Source of the DNA: an uncultured Lachnospiraceae bacterium
GTDB lineage: Bacteria; Bacillota; Clostridia; Lachnospirales; Lachnospiraceae
Direction: 5' to 3'
Assembly: GCA_900314255.1 (NCBI GenBank)
Contig: OMUP01000002.1
Location: 1-64,000 of the forward strand
Length of the DNA: 64,000 bases
Under the pieces are notes generated by a model. That model searched no databases, had not been told where the DNA came from, and was given only the letters and a program-made list of their open reading frames with translations. How positions within the stretch are numbered: position 1 is the first letter of the stretch; each line of letters opens with the position of its first letter. Below are positions 25,033 through 33,799 of this stretch, piece after piece. The position numbers and the translations under genes were made by a program.

Positions 25033-26366
25033 AACGTACCAGAATACAGCTTTCTGATCATTTTACATACGCGCGGCTGCTGCGCTTTACGCTGCCGTCG
25101 ATTCTGATGATGATTTTTTCATCCGTCTACGGTGTGGTCGACGGATACTTTGTCTCCAACTACGTCGGAGCACTGCCCTTTGCATCTTTGAATCTGGCCA
25201 TGCCATTTATCATGATCCTGGCGGCCATCGGCTTCATGTTCGGCTCCGGCGGGACGGCGCTGGTGTCCATGGAACTCGGTATGGGACACCAGAAGCGGGC
25301 CAACGAAATATTCTCGCTTATTATCTATGTTCTCATCGCCGCAGGTACATTGCTCTCGGTTATCGGTTTTGTCCTGGCGGTGCCGGTTTCAAGACTTCTC
25401 GGGGCGACGGACGAGATGCTGCCGTACTCGGTGCTGTACATCCGCATCAACATGGCAGGGCAGGTTGCTTTCATGCTACAGTATCTGTTTCAGAGTTTTC
25501 TGGTAACCGCGGAGCGCCCGAAGATGGGGCTGGCCGTCACAATCGCTGCCGGTGTGACCAATATGTTTCTGGACTGGCTTTTTGTCGGCGTTCTCGGGTT
25601 CGGGCTGTCAGGGGCTGCCTGGGCGACGGTCGCCAGTCAGACGGTCGGCGGTCTGATTCCGCTTCTGTACTTCATTCTGCCCAATTCGACGAAACTTCGT
25701 ATCGGCAGGACACATATGGATGTCCGGGCACTGCTTAAGGTGTGCACGAATGGTTCCAGTGAGCTGCTTTCCAACGCGGCATCTTCCCTGGTCGGAATGC
25801 TGTACAATCATCAGCTGCTCATCTATGCCGGAGCTGACGGCGTGGCGGCGTACGGGGTGATCATGTATGTGAACTTCATCTTCAGTGGGATCTATTTCGG
25901 CTACTCTGTCGGTGCCGCGCCGGTTGTGGGCTTTCATTACGGGGCCGGGAACCGGGACGAACTGAAGAATGTCTTCCGGAAAAGCATGAAAATGATCGCC
26001 ACAGCCGCTGTTACTCTGGCCGGGCTGGCAGAACTGAGCGCGCCTGTTCTGGTCCGGATTTTCGTGAGCTACGACGCGTCGCTCATGGAAATGACTGTCC
26101 ACGGATTCAGGATCTACAGCATCGCGTTTCTTTTCATGGGATTCAATCTGTTCGGATCGGGATTCTTCACGGCGTTAAACAACGGCCTCCTTTCGGCTGT
26201 CCTCTCTTTTACGCGAACCGTTGTCCTGCAGGTTGCCTCGATTTTCCTTCTGCCGATGCAGTTCGGGCTTGACGGTCTGTGGGCCGTCGCCGCTGTGTCC
26301 GACGGGCTGTGCCTGATTCTGACAAGCTTCCTGCTGGTGAAGAACCGCGGCAAATATGGCTATTAA
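25029..26366 (+). CDS. MATE-family exporter controlled by the adjacent MarR
   Basis: Membrane protein of 445 residues, about twelve helices, with the MATE opening LLRFTLPSILMMIFSSVYGVVDGYFVSNYVG. Translationally coupled to the marR gene through an ATGA overlap. The inducing compound is probably also the exported one, by analogy with other MarR-exporter pairs. A terminator follows at 26441. Confidence 0.93.
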   Translation: MKRTRIQLSDHFTYARLLRFTLPSILMMIFSSVYGVVDGYFVSNYVGALPFASLNLAMPFIMILAAIGFMFGSGGTALVSMELGMGHQKRANEIFSLIIYVLIAAGTLLSVIGFVLAVPVSRLLGATDEMLPYSVLYIRINMAGQVAFMLQYLFQSFLVTAERPKMGLAVTIAAGVTNMFLDWLFVGVLGFGLSGAAWATVASQTVGGLIPLLYFILPNSTKLRIGRTHMDVRALLKVCTNGSSELLSNAASSLVGMLYNHQLLIYAGADGVAAYGVIMYVNFIFSGIYFGYSVGAAPVVGFHYGAGNRDELKNVFRKSMKMIATAAVTLAGLAELSAPVLVRIFVSYDASLMEMTVHGFRIYSIAFLFMGFNLFGSGFFTALNNGLLSAVLSFTRTVVLQVASIFLLPMQFGLDGLWAVAAVSDGLCLILTSFLLVKNRGKYGY

Positions 26367-26440
26367 TTAGTGTCTGAACAATATCTGAATTATCCGGTGT
26401 ATTCTTCAAAGATTCCATTTCCGTTTAAATAATTGTTTTG

Positions 26441-26476
26441 CTGCAGTTCCTTTTTCCGGGGACTGCAGTCTTTTTT
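26441..26476 (+). terminator. Terminator before the fatty acid operon
   Basis: CTGCAGTTCC (26441-26450) pairs with GGGACTGCAG (26459-26468, one G-T pair), followed by TCTTTTTT. Confidence 0.85.
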
Positions 26477-26534
26477 GTCTGATATTTTTCTTTACTCTGC
26501 TGATTCCGGTCACAATTTCAGAAATCCTTTACGA

Positions 26535-26562
26535 TTCTGGAACGGTTCTGGAACGCTTCCGG
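26535..26562 (+). repeat. Three tandem 11-base repeats upstream of acpP
   Basis: TTCTGGAACG starts at 26535 and 26546, and a partial copy TTCCGG at 26557. The spacing is exactly 11 bases, close to one helical turn. The array ends about where the -35 region of the acpP promoter would begin, so it could be an activator or repressor site on one face of the DNA. Confidence 0.6.
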
Positions 26563-26587
26563 ACTGAAGACGGAACAGGCAGTTTCG

Positions 26588-26593
26588 TATAAT
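26588..26593 (+). promoter_or_regulatory. -10 box of the fatty acid operon
   Basis: Perfect TATAAT. No TTG-type -35 box lies at the proper distance; the region there reads TGAAGA. This suggests dependence on an activator, fitting the repeat array just upstream. The 49-base leader ends in AAGGGAGGA before acpP. Confidence 0.6.
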
Positions 26594-26641
26594 GCCTCTC
26601 GTGAGGCGGCGGGAAGACCTGCTGCAAGGGAGGATACCGAT

Positions 26642-26869
26642 ATGTATTTTGATTCCATCGCGAAAATTATCGCAGAGCGCACAGGATGCAGCACAGAGGA
26701 CATCAAGCCGGAGAGCCGTTTTTCGGATCTGGGTATTGACTCGCTGGACACAGTCGAACTTCTGATGAATCTTGAGGATGAGATCGGCCAGGAAATTGAT
26801 CTGGAAGAGAAAGTTGAGACGGTCGACGAACTCGACAAGCTGATTCAGAAAAAAGTAAAGAAGGCGTGA
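26642..26869 (+). CDS. acpP: Acyl carrier protein
   Basis: Acidic protein of 75 residues that carries growing acyl chains on a 4'-phosphopantetheine. The attachment serine is S34 in the GIDSLD motif. It is the first gene of the fab/acc operon; the fabK start codon follows one base after its stop. RBS GGGAGGA precedes the ATG. Confidence 0.97.
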   Translation: MYFDSIAKIIAERTGCSTEDIKPESRFSDLGIDSLDTVELLMNLEDEIGQEIDLEEKVETVDELDKLIQKKVKKA

Positions 26870-26870
26870 T

Positions 26871-27815
26871 ATGATTCGCTCGCAGATCTGTGATCTTTTG
26901 GGAATCCGCTGCCCCGTCTTCCAGGGCGGCATGGCCTGGATTGCGGACGGGAAACTGGCGGCAGCTGTATCAGAGGGCGGAGGACTGGGCATCATCGCGT
27001 CCGGAAACGCCCCGGGCGGCTACGTGCGTGAACAGATACACGAGGCCAGAAAGCGTACAAACAAGCCTTTTGGCGTCAACATCATGCTGATGAGTCCATA
27101 TGCAGATGAAGTGGCGGAGGTGGCGGCGGAAGAGAAAGTCGCGGTCGTGACGACTGGTGCCGGCAACCCTTCCCGGTTCATGAAGCAGTGGGAAGAAGCG
27201 GGAATCAAAGTGATTCCTGTTGTCGCATCGGTGGCACTGGCCCGTCTCATGCAGAGGACCGGAGCCAGTGCGGTCATTGCCGAAGGCGGCGAGAGCGGCG
27301 GCCATATCGGCGATCTCAGCACGATGGTACTGGTGCCGCAGGTGGCAGATGCCGTGAGCATTCCTGTCATCGCGGCAGGCGGCATCGCTGACGGACGCGG
27401 TATGGCGGCGTCTCTTATGCTGGGCGCATGCGGCGTGCAGATGGGGACCAGATTTCTTTCTGCCGCGGAGTGTACGATATCGCCCGTCTACAAGCAGAAG
27501 ATTCTGCAGGCTGGCGACCTTTGCACGATGGTGACTGGCAAGCGCCTGGGGCATCCGGTGAGGTCTCTGCGGACACCATTTGCCAGGGAATATCTGAAAC
27601 AGGAATACGGCGGCGCGAGCGACGAGGAGCTTGAGAAGCTCGGGACCGGGGCGCTGCGCCGCGCGGTTGTCGACGGCGATGTGAAAAACGGGTGCTTTCT
27701 TGCGGGACAGTCGGCCGCGATGGTTAAGAAGATTCAGCCGGCCGCCGAGATCGTAAGGGAAGTTGCCGAAGAGGCGGAAAAAATACTGCAGGGAGCCGGA
27801 GCATGGATCATGTAG
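26871..27815 (+). CDS. fabK: Enoyl-ACP reductase II (FMN-dependent)
   Basis: Flavoprotein of 314 residues of the nitronate-monooxygenase-like TIM barrel family. It opens with LLGIRCPVFQGGMAWIADG and carries the FabK signature AEGGESGGHIG near residue 140 plus the phosphate-binding AAGGIADGRGM. It carries out the last reduction of each elongation cycle with NAD(P)H and is not inhibited like FabI. Its end overlaps fabD by 13 bases. Confidence 0.96.
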   Translation: MIRSQICDLLGIRCPVFQGGMAWIADGKLAAAVSEGGGLGIIASGNAPGGYVREQIHEARKRTNKPFGVNIMLMSPYADEVAEVAAEEKVAVVTTGAGNPSRFMKQWEEAGIKVIPVVASVALARLMQRTGASAVIAEGGESGGHIGDLSTMVLVPQVADAVSIPVIAAGGIADGRGMAASLMLGACGVQMGTRFLSAAECTISPVYKQKILQAGDLCTMVTGKRLGHPVRSLRTPFAREYLKQEYGGASDEELEKLGTGALRRAVVDGDVKNGCFLAGQSAAMVKKIQPAAEIVREVAEEAEKILQGAGAWIM

Positions 27816-28705
27816 CATTTCTTTTCTCAGGACAGGGCGATCAGTTTTCCGGAATGGGAAAGGATCTGCTGAAATACGCTGAGGCAGCGGCGGTCTTTGA
27901 CGCCTGTGACAGGCTTCGTCCCGGCACCTCGCAGATGTGTTTTGAAGGACCGGAAGAAGAGCTGAAGAAAACAGTGAATACCCAGCCTTGTCTTTTCGCT
28001 TTTGAGATGGCGGCTTCAGAGATCCTGATGAAACACGGCATCTGGCCGGAAGCGGCCGCAGGGTTTTCTCTGGGCGAAATCAGCGCAGCCACAGCGGCCG
28101 GGGTATTCGGCCCTGAGGATGGTTTCCGGACGGTTTGTGAGCGGGCGGTTCTGATGCAGCAGGCAGCTGAAGGAAAAGATATGTCGATGGCCGCAGTCCT
28201 GAAGCTCCCGCATGAAAAAGTAAAGGAACTGGCTGCTTTGTTTCCGGAAATCTGGCCGGTGAACTTCAATTGCCCGGGACAGACGAGCGTGTCCGGCGAT
28301 GCACTGCAGATGAAGAAATTCATCATCCGGGCGCGCGAGGCCGGCGGGAGAGCCGTGATGCTCAAGGTGAGCGGCGCGTTTCACTCGCCGCTGATGACGC
28401 CGGCGGCCGAAGCATTCAGAACGTTTCTTGACAGTATGACACCCTGCGCGCCGAAAATCCGCCTGTGGTCCGACAGGACAGGGCGCGAATACGAGCAGGG
28501 AGCGGAAGAAATCCGACGGCTGCTTGCTGAGCAGATCGATCACCCGGTTCTTTTTGAGGATCTGATCCGCGATATGGCAGGTCAGGGGATTGCGACATTT
28601 GTCGAGATCGGGCCGGGAAAGACGCTTACTCATCTGGTGCAGCGGATCTGCCCGGAGAAAAGGGCACTGACTTTCATGGAATTTAAAGAGGAGTGTGGCA
28701 TTTGA
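27803..28705 (+). CDS. fabD: Malonyl-CoA:ACP transacylase
   Basis: Protein of 300 residues. The nucleophile S89 lies in GFSLGE and the catalytic histidine in GAFHSPLM. The start FLFSGQGDQFSGMGKDL is typical. It loads malonate onto ACP. It overlaps fabK by 13 bases and fabG by 4. Confidence 0.97.
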   Translation: MDHVAFLFSGQGDQFSGMGKDLLKYAEAAAVFDACDRLRPGTSQMCFEGPEEELKKTVNTQPCLFAFEMAASEILMKHGIWPEAAAGFSLGEISAATAAGVFGPEDGFRTVCERAVLMQQAAEGKDMSMAAVLKLPHEKVKELAALFPEIWPVNFNCPGQTSVSGDALQMKKFIIRAREAGGRAVMLKVSGAFHSPLMTPAAEAFRTFLDSMTPCAPKIRLWSDRTGREYEQGAEEIRRLLAEQIDHPVLFEDLIRDMAGQGIATFVEIGPGKTLTHLVQRICPEKRALTFMEFKEECGI

Positions 28706-29451
28706 GTGAGCAGGTTCAAAAGAAACTGGCCGGAAAAACCGCTCTGATAACCGGCGGAAGCCGCGGAATCGGGCGCGCCATCGCGGCGGCACTCGCTGCG
28801 CAGGGAGCGGATATCGCTGTTGTCTGCTCGGGAAATGGGGAGGCAGCAAAAGAGACGTGCGATGAGCTTTCCAGCAGATATGGCGTGCAGGCCGGATATT
28901 ATCTGTGTGACGTGTCGGACTTTGCAAAGGCTAAAGAAACGGTTGAGCAGGTCCGTAAGGATTTCGGGTGTATACAAATTCTGGTCAACTGCGCCGGCAT
29001 CACGAGAGACGGCCTGATTCTGCGGATGAAAGAAGAAGATTTTGACCGCGTCATCGATGTGAATCTGAAGGGCGCATTTGTCATGATCCGCCATTGCTCC
29101 GGGATTTTCCTGCGCCAGCGGGAAGGATGTATCATTAACATTTCGTCAGTCGTGGGACTTGCGGGCAATGCGGGGCAGACCAATTATGCCGCGTCCAAGG
29201 CAGGGCTCATCGGCCTGACGAAGTCCGTGGCCAGGGAGCTCGGCGGAAAAGGAATCCGGTGCAATGCGATTGCGCCGGGGTTCATCGGAACAGATATGAC
29301 AAAGGATCTGGACCGCTCAGGTCTGGCAAAACAGATTCCGCTCGGCCGGATCGGCAGTCCGGAGGATGTCGCGCAGGCGGCCGTGTACCTGGCAGAGGCT
29401 GACTATGTGACCGGAACGGTGCTTCGGGTCGACGGCGGTCTGGCAATGTGA
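28702..29451 (+). CDS. fabG: 3-oxoacyl-ACP reductase
   Basis: SDR protein of 249 residues with TGGSRGIG near residue 17, NCAGITRDGL, the catalytic serine in NISSVVGLAGN and YAASK. A TTG at 28702 is proposed as start: GAGGAG (28688-28693) lies 8 bases before it and it overlaps the fabD stop. A GTG at 28693 falls at the end of that ribosome site and is less likely. Confidence 0.96.
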   Translation: MSEQVQKKLAGKTALITGGSRGIGRAIAAALAAQGADIAVVCSGNGEAAKETCDELSSRYGVQAGYYLCDVSDFAKAKETVEQVRKDFGCIQILVNCAGITRDGLILRMKEEDFDRVIDVNLKGAFVMIRHCSGIFLRQREGCIINISSVVGLAGNAGQTNYAASKAGLIGLTKSVARELGGKGIRCNAIAPGFIGTDMTKDLDRSGLAKQIPLGRIGSPEDVAQAAVYLAEADYVTGTVLRVDGGLAM

Positions 29452-29463
29452 AGAGGTTACAAG

Positions 29464-30696
29464 ATGGAAGGAAGAAGAGTTGTAGTGACAGGTCTCGGCG
29501 CCGTTACGCCGCTGGGAGGCAGGGTGGCTGAGACATGGGAAGCGATGAAGGCCGGAAAGAACGGGATCGGCCCCATCACCCTTTTTGACACGGAGAAGTT
29601 CAAAGTCCATCTGGGGGCCGAAGTCAGGGACTTTCATCCGGAGGATTACATGAGTGTCAACGAGTCGCTGCGCACAGATCGCTATGCTCAGTTTGCGCTT
29701 GCGGCGGCAGACCAGGCGTGCGCGGACAGCGGCATAGAAGGCACAGTCGATCCGCAGGCATTCGCCGTGTATTTCGGCACCGGAATCGGCGGCATCCGCA
29801 CGTTTGAGACAGAACACACCAAGCTGCTGGAGCGGGGGCCGAGACGGGTATCGCCTCTTCTGATTCCGATGATGATCTCGAATATGGCGGCCGGCCTGAT
29901 TGCCATACGCCACGGATGTCATGGGCCGGCTCTTCCGGCCGTGACTGCATGCGCCTCCGGCTCGAATGCAATCGGAGAGGCGGTTCGGCTGATCCGCCAC
30001 GGTTATGCGGATGCCGTCATCAGCGGCGGCGCTGAGGCGGCCATCTGCCCGTCGGCGGTGGCCGGTTTCGGGAATATGGGTGCGCTTTCTGCTGCGGCTG
30101 ATCCGGATGCGGCATCTCTTCCGTTTGATAAGCGCAGGGCCGGATTTGTCATCGGAGAAGGCGGCGTCAGCCTGATTCTGGAGGAATATGAGCACGCGGT
30201 AAAGCGCGGCGCCAGAATATACGGAGAAATCTGCGGATACGGGTCGACCTGCGACGCATACCATATGACAGCGGTGCAGCCGGAGGCGGAGCAGTCTTCC
30301 CGCGCCATGACGATGGCCATGCGCGAAGCAGAATTCACAGAGGCGGACCGTGTGTACGTGAATGCGCACGGAACAGGCACTCCGATGAATGACTCGGTGG
30401 AGTCGACGGCGATCAAAAGGGCGTTCGCGGGAAAGCTGGACGTCGTGCGGGTCAGCTCGACCAAGTCCATGACCGGACATATGCTCGGCGCGGCCGGGGC
30501 GATTGAAGCGATGGCCTGTCTGCTCGCACTGAGAGACGGTGTCATCCCGCCGACCATCAATCTTCTGGAAAAGGATGAGGCCTGTGACATCCCGGTTGTG
30601 GCAGGCAAAGCTGAAAAGCAGGACATTACACTGGCTCTGTCCAATTCGTTCGGGTTCGGCGGACACAATGTCTGCCTGGCGTTCAGAAAGGTGTGA
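29464..30696 (+). CDS. fabF: 3-oxoacyl-ACP synthase II
   Basis: Condensing enzyme of 410 residues with the Cys-His-His triad: C163 in TACASGSN, H302 in NAHGTGTP and H339 in TGHMLGAAG. It elongates acyl-ACP with malonyl-ACP. The initiating enzyme FabH (Cys-His-Asn) is not present in this operon. Confidence 0.97.
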   Translation: MEGRRVVVTGLGAVTPLGGRVAETWEAMKAGKNGIGPITLFDTEKFKVHLGAEVRDFHPEDYMSVNESLRTDRYAQFALAAADQACADSGIEGTVDPQAFAVYFGTGIGGIRTFETEHTKLLERGPRRVSPLLIPMMISNMAAGLIAIRHGCHGPALPAVTACASGSNAIGEAVRLIRHGYADAVISGGAEAAICPSAVAGFGNMGALSAAADPDAASLPFDKRRAGFVIGEGGVSLILEEYEHAVKRGARIYGEICGYGSTCDAYHMTAVQPEAEQSSRAMTMAMREAEFTEADRVYVNAHGTGTPMNDSVESTAIKRAFAGKLDVVRVSSTKSMTGHMLGAAGAIEAMACLLALRDGVIPPTINLLEKDEACDIPVVAGKAEKQDITLALSNSFGFGGHNVCLAFRKV

Positions 30697-30702
30697 GTTG
30701 CT

Positions 30703-31143
30703 ATGCAGGAATCTGAAATCAGAAATTATGCGGCTCTCATGAAGGAGCTGGATCTCACCGGTCTTGAGATCACAGACGGCGCGAAGGTCGTGCGCATGGA
30801 GCGGGCAGCATCAGGCACGGTGCCGGCACAGATGCCGCTTCTTACGCCGGTACAGCAGATATCCGAAGAGAAAAAGAGCCTTCCTGAAAATTCTTCTGCC
30901 GGACAAGTTCCTGTTACTTCCCATATCATCGGCATCTTTTATGCTGCGCCTTCAGCCAGCGCATCGCCATTTGTAAGGGAAGGCGATCACGTGAAGAAGG
31001 GTCAGACGCTGTGCATCGTAGAAGCCATGAAGCTGATGAATGAGATCGAAGCGCCGGCTGACGGCGTGATTGAGAAAATATATGTCTCGGACGGACAGAC
31101 AGTAGAATTCGGGACGAAGCTTTTCTTAATCCGGGAGGACTAG
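30703..31143 (+). CDS. accB: Biotin carboxyl carrier protein of acetyl-CoA carboxylase
   Basis: Protein of 146 residues. It has an N-terminal helical part, a linker around residues 45-70, then the biotinyl domain with the biotin-lysine in VEAMKLMNEIEA. It shuttles carboxyl groups between AccC and AccD/AccA. It needs biotin from the BioY/BioB route. Confidence 0.96.
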   Translation: MQESEIRNYAALMKELDLTGLEITDGAKVVRMERAASGTVPAQMPLLTPVQQISEEKKSLPENSSAGQVPVTSHIIGIFYAAPSASASPFVREGDHVKKGQTLCIVEAMKLMNEIEAPADGVIEKIYVSDGQTVEFGTKLFLIRED

Positions 31144-31146
31144 AAG

Positions 31147-31578
31147 ATGGAACGCGAAGAACTGAAACGGCTGCTGCCGCACCGCGACAACATGCTGCTG
31201 CTTGACGATGCAGTGAAGGCGGACGACGATTCGGCTGTCGCGCACTATCATGTGCGGGGCGATGAGTTTTTCCTGAAAGGGCATTTCCCGGATCATCCGA
31301 TCGTGCCGGGTGTTATTCTCTGCGAGATCATGGCACAGTCAGCCTGCGTGCTGGCTGATCCGGGCAAAGAGCAGTATCTTCCGGTTTACTCGGGGCTTGA
31401 TCATGTCCGGTTCCGGCATCCGGTCGTACCGGGCGACACGCTTGAGATTCACAGCCGGATCCTGCGGCGCCAGGGACCATTCCTGTTCGCAGAAGGCGAT
31501 GTGCGCGTCAGGGATACGGTGTGCATGACAGGCCAGTTTGCACTGGCACTTGTGAAAAAAGACAAACTGGGAGTGTGA
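31147..31578 (+). CDS. fabZ: 3-hydroxyacyl-ACP dehydratase
   Basis: Hot-dog-fold protein of 143 residues with LLPHRDNMLLLD and the active-site stretch GHFPDHPIVPGVILCEIMAQ, containing the catalytic histidine and the downstream glutamate. It lies between accB and accC, a common clostridial order. Confidence 0.96.
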   Translation: MEREELKRLLPHRDNMLLLDDAVKADDDSAVAHYHVRGDEFFLKGHFPDHPIVPGVILCEIMAQSACVLADPGKEQYLPVYSGLDHVRFRHPVVPGDTLEIHSRILRRQGPFLFAEGDVRVRDTVCMTGQFALALVKKDKLGV

Positions 31579-31581
31579 GAG

Positions 31582-32913
31582 ATGTTTTCCAGGATACTGA
31601 TTGCAAACCGCGGCGAGATCGCCGTGCGGATCATCCGGGCCTGCCGGGAGATGGGCATCGGGACGGTCGCTGTGTATTCGGAGGCGGACCGGGATGCTTT
31701 GCATGTGCAGCTGGCTGATCAGAGCTTCTGCATCGGGCGGGCTCCGGCAGCAGAAAGCTATCTGGATGAAAATCAGATCATCCGGGCCGCTCTTGTTTCC
31801 GGAGCGCAGGCGATTCACCCGGGCTACGGATTTCTGTCGGAAAATGCACACTTTGCAAGAGAGTGCCGCCGGAACGGGATCTGTTTCATCGGCCCGGACC
31901 CGGACGTGATGGAGTCTCTTTCAGACAAAGCGCTGCTCAAGAAAAAAGCAGCCCAGGCTGGTCTTACGGTAATACCGGGAACACTGGCTCTGTCTGGTCC
32001 CGAGCAAGCACTTGCCGAGGCGAAGCGGCTGAGGTATCCGCTGATGCTCAAGGCGTGTGCAGGAGGCGGCGGCCGCGGAATCCGCAGGATTCAGGATGAA
32101 GAGGCGCTGCTGGATGCATGGCCGCAGGCACAGGCGGAGGCGGCGGCCGCTTTCGGAGACGGAAGCCTGTATCTTGAGAAATGCATCTATCCGGCCAGAC
32201 ATGTCGAGCTGCAGATTCTGGCGGACGAACAGGGAAATGCGGTGGTTCTGGGCGAGCGGGACTGCTCCGTGCAGCGGCGTAATCAGAAGCTCATCGAGGA
32301 GACACCTTCTCCTGCCGTAAGCGCAAAGCAGCGCGAGAAACTGATGAGCATGGGTGCATCGGCAGCAAAAAAGCTTCACTACACGGGCGCCGGGACGATG
32401 GAATTTCTGCTGGATAAAGACGGGAATTTCTGGTTCATGGAGATGAATGTCCGGCTGCAGGTGGAGCACACGGTTACTGAAATGCTGACAGGCATTGACA
32501 TTGTGAAGTGGCAGATCCGGATTGCGGCGGGAATACCGCTTGCCTTCTCCCAGAAGAACATCCGGACCGACGGGAACGCCATCGAATGCCGGATCAACGC
32601 AGGCGGATGCGGGACTTTGCGCACACTGCACGTACCGGGCGGACCGAATGTGCGGTTTGACACAGCCCTGGTGGAAGGAAACAGCGTCTCGCCGTTTTAC
32701 GATTCCCTTCTGGGCAAGCTCGCGGTGCGGGCCGGCACGCGGGAAGAGGCGCTGCGCAAGATGCGGGCGGCGCTTTCGGAGCTCGTGATCGACGGCATTC
32801 CCTGCAACATCGGGGAGCAGATGAGTATTCTGGAAGATGAGAGATTTACCACAGGTGCATATGATCTGACATTCATCCCGCTGCGGGACGCGGCGGCAGA
32901 CAGAAAGACCTGA
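31582..32913 (+). CDS. accC: Biotin carboxylase
   Basis: ATP-grasp enzyme of 443 residues that carboxylates biotin on AccB. It shows FSRILIANRGEIAVRIIRACRE-type start, HPGYGFLSEN, the glycine-rich KACAGGGGRGIR lid, ERDCSVQRRNQKLIEE and EMNVRLQVEHTVTE. All key motifs are intact. RBS GAGAGATG-type spacing is short after fabZ. Confidence 0.97.
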   Translation: MFSRILIANRGEIAVRIIRACREMGIGTVAVYSEADRDALHVQLADQSFCIGRAPAAESYLDENQIIRAALVSGAQAIHPGYGFLSENAHFARECRRNGICFIGPDPDVMESLSDKALLKKKAAQAGLTVIPGTLALSGPEQALAEAKRLRYPLMLKACAGGGGRGIRRIQDEEALLDAWPQAQAEAAAAFGDGSLYLEKCIYPARHVELQILADEQGNAVVLGERDCSVQRRNQKLIEETPSPAVSAKQREKLMSMGASAAKKLHYTGAGTMEFLLDKDGNFWFMEMNVRLQVEHTVTEMLTGIDIVKWQIRIAAGIPLAFSQKNIRTDGNAIECRINAGGCGTLRTLHVPGGPNVRFDTALVEGNSVSPFYDSLLGKLAVRAGTREEALRKMRAALSELVIDGIPCNIGEQMSILEDERFTTGAYDLTFIPLRDAAADRKT

Positions 32914-32935
32914 GGGCGGGAAAGGAGAAACTGGC

Positions 32936-33799
32936 GTGGCACTGTTACATTTTCGCAAACCCGATAATGCTCTGGAGGACGGAGGAAGAGACGGCCTTCC
33001 GGTGCAGGAAGATGCGCTGGAGCCGGAACTGACGTGCCCGGAATGCCGGCACAGCACGCCGGTGAGCCGTCTGCAGTCACGGTACATGGTCTGCTCCTGC
33101 GGGTATCATTTCCGCATGAATGCCAGAGAACGGATCCGGATGATCGTCGACAGAGGGACGTTTCAGGAAATGTTTTCGGATGTCGCGGGTGACGATCCGC
33201 TGAAATTTCCCGGATACCCCGAAAAACTCGAGACAGCGCGCGCGGCAAGCGGCGAGAACGAGGCGGTTATCTGCGGGACAGGTACGATCGGAAAGATGCC
33301 TTGTGCGTTCTTTTTCATGGAGCCGGGGTTCATGATGGGAAGCATGGGCACGGCTGTCGGAGAACGAATCACCCGGACATTTGAGCTGGCCCGGGAAAGG
33401 AATCTTCCGGTTGTGGGTTTCACGGTCTCGGGAGGCGCCAGGATGCAGGAGGGACTGCTGTCTCTGATGCAGATGGCAAAGGTTAGCGGCGCTGTGCGGC
33501 GCCATTCAGACGCAGGGCTTCTGTATATCGCGGTTCTGACCGATCCGACGACTGGCGGTGTGACGGCGAGCTTCGCGATGCAGGCGGATATCACGCTTTG
33601 CGAGCCGGGCGCAACGGTCGGATTTGCCGGGAAGAGAATCGTGGAACAGGCGACAGGGAAAAAACTGCCGAAGAATTTTCAGAAAGCCGAGTCGGTTGAG
33701 GAAGAAGGCTTCATTGACCGGATCGTTCCAAGACAGCAGCTCAAACCGGTCCTCACACAGCTGCTGGCAATGCATTGCACGGGAGGAGAGCGCACATGA
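32936..33799 (+). CDS. accD: Acetyl-CoA carboxylase carboxyltransferase beta subunit
   Basis: Protein of 287 residues with an N-terminal zinc ribbon and a crotonase-fold carboxyltransferase domain (VSGGARMQEGLLSLMQMAK, PTTGGVTASFAMQADI). It starts with GTG after AAAGGAGAAA. The zinc ribbon is unusual: the first knuckle is C34-x2-C37 but the second is C53-x-C55 (VCSCGYHF), one residue shorter than the usual CxxC. It overlaps accA by ATGA. Confidence 0.95.
   Translation: MALLHFRKPDNALEDGGRDGLPVQEDALEPELTCPECRHSTPVSRLQSRYMVCSCGYHFRMNARERIRMIVDRGTFQEMFSDVAGDDPLKFPGYPEKLETARAASGENEAVICGTGTIGKMPCAFFFMEPGFMMGSMGTAVGERITRTFELARERNLPVVGFTVSGGARMQEGLLSLMQMAKVSGAVRRHSDAGLLYIAVLTDPTTGGVTASFAMQADITLCEPGATVGFAGKRIVEQATGKKLPKNFQKAESVEEEGFIDRIVPRQQLKPVLTQLLAMHCTGGERT

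Noticed and set aside
26486..26641. FapR or FabT operator before acpP
   Set aside because: Neither known consensus is present; only the 11-base tandem repeats were seen.
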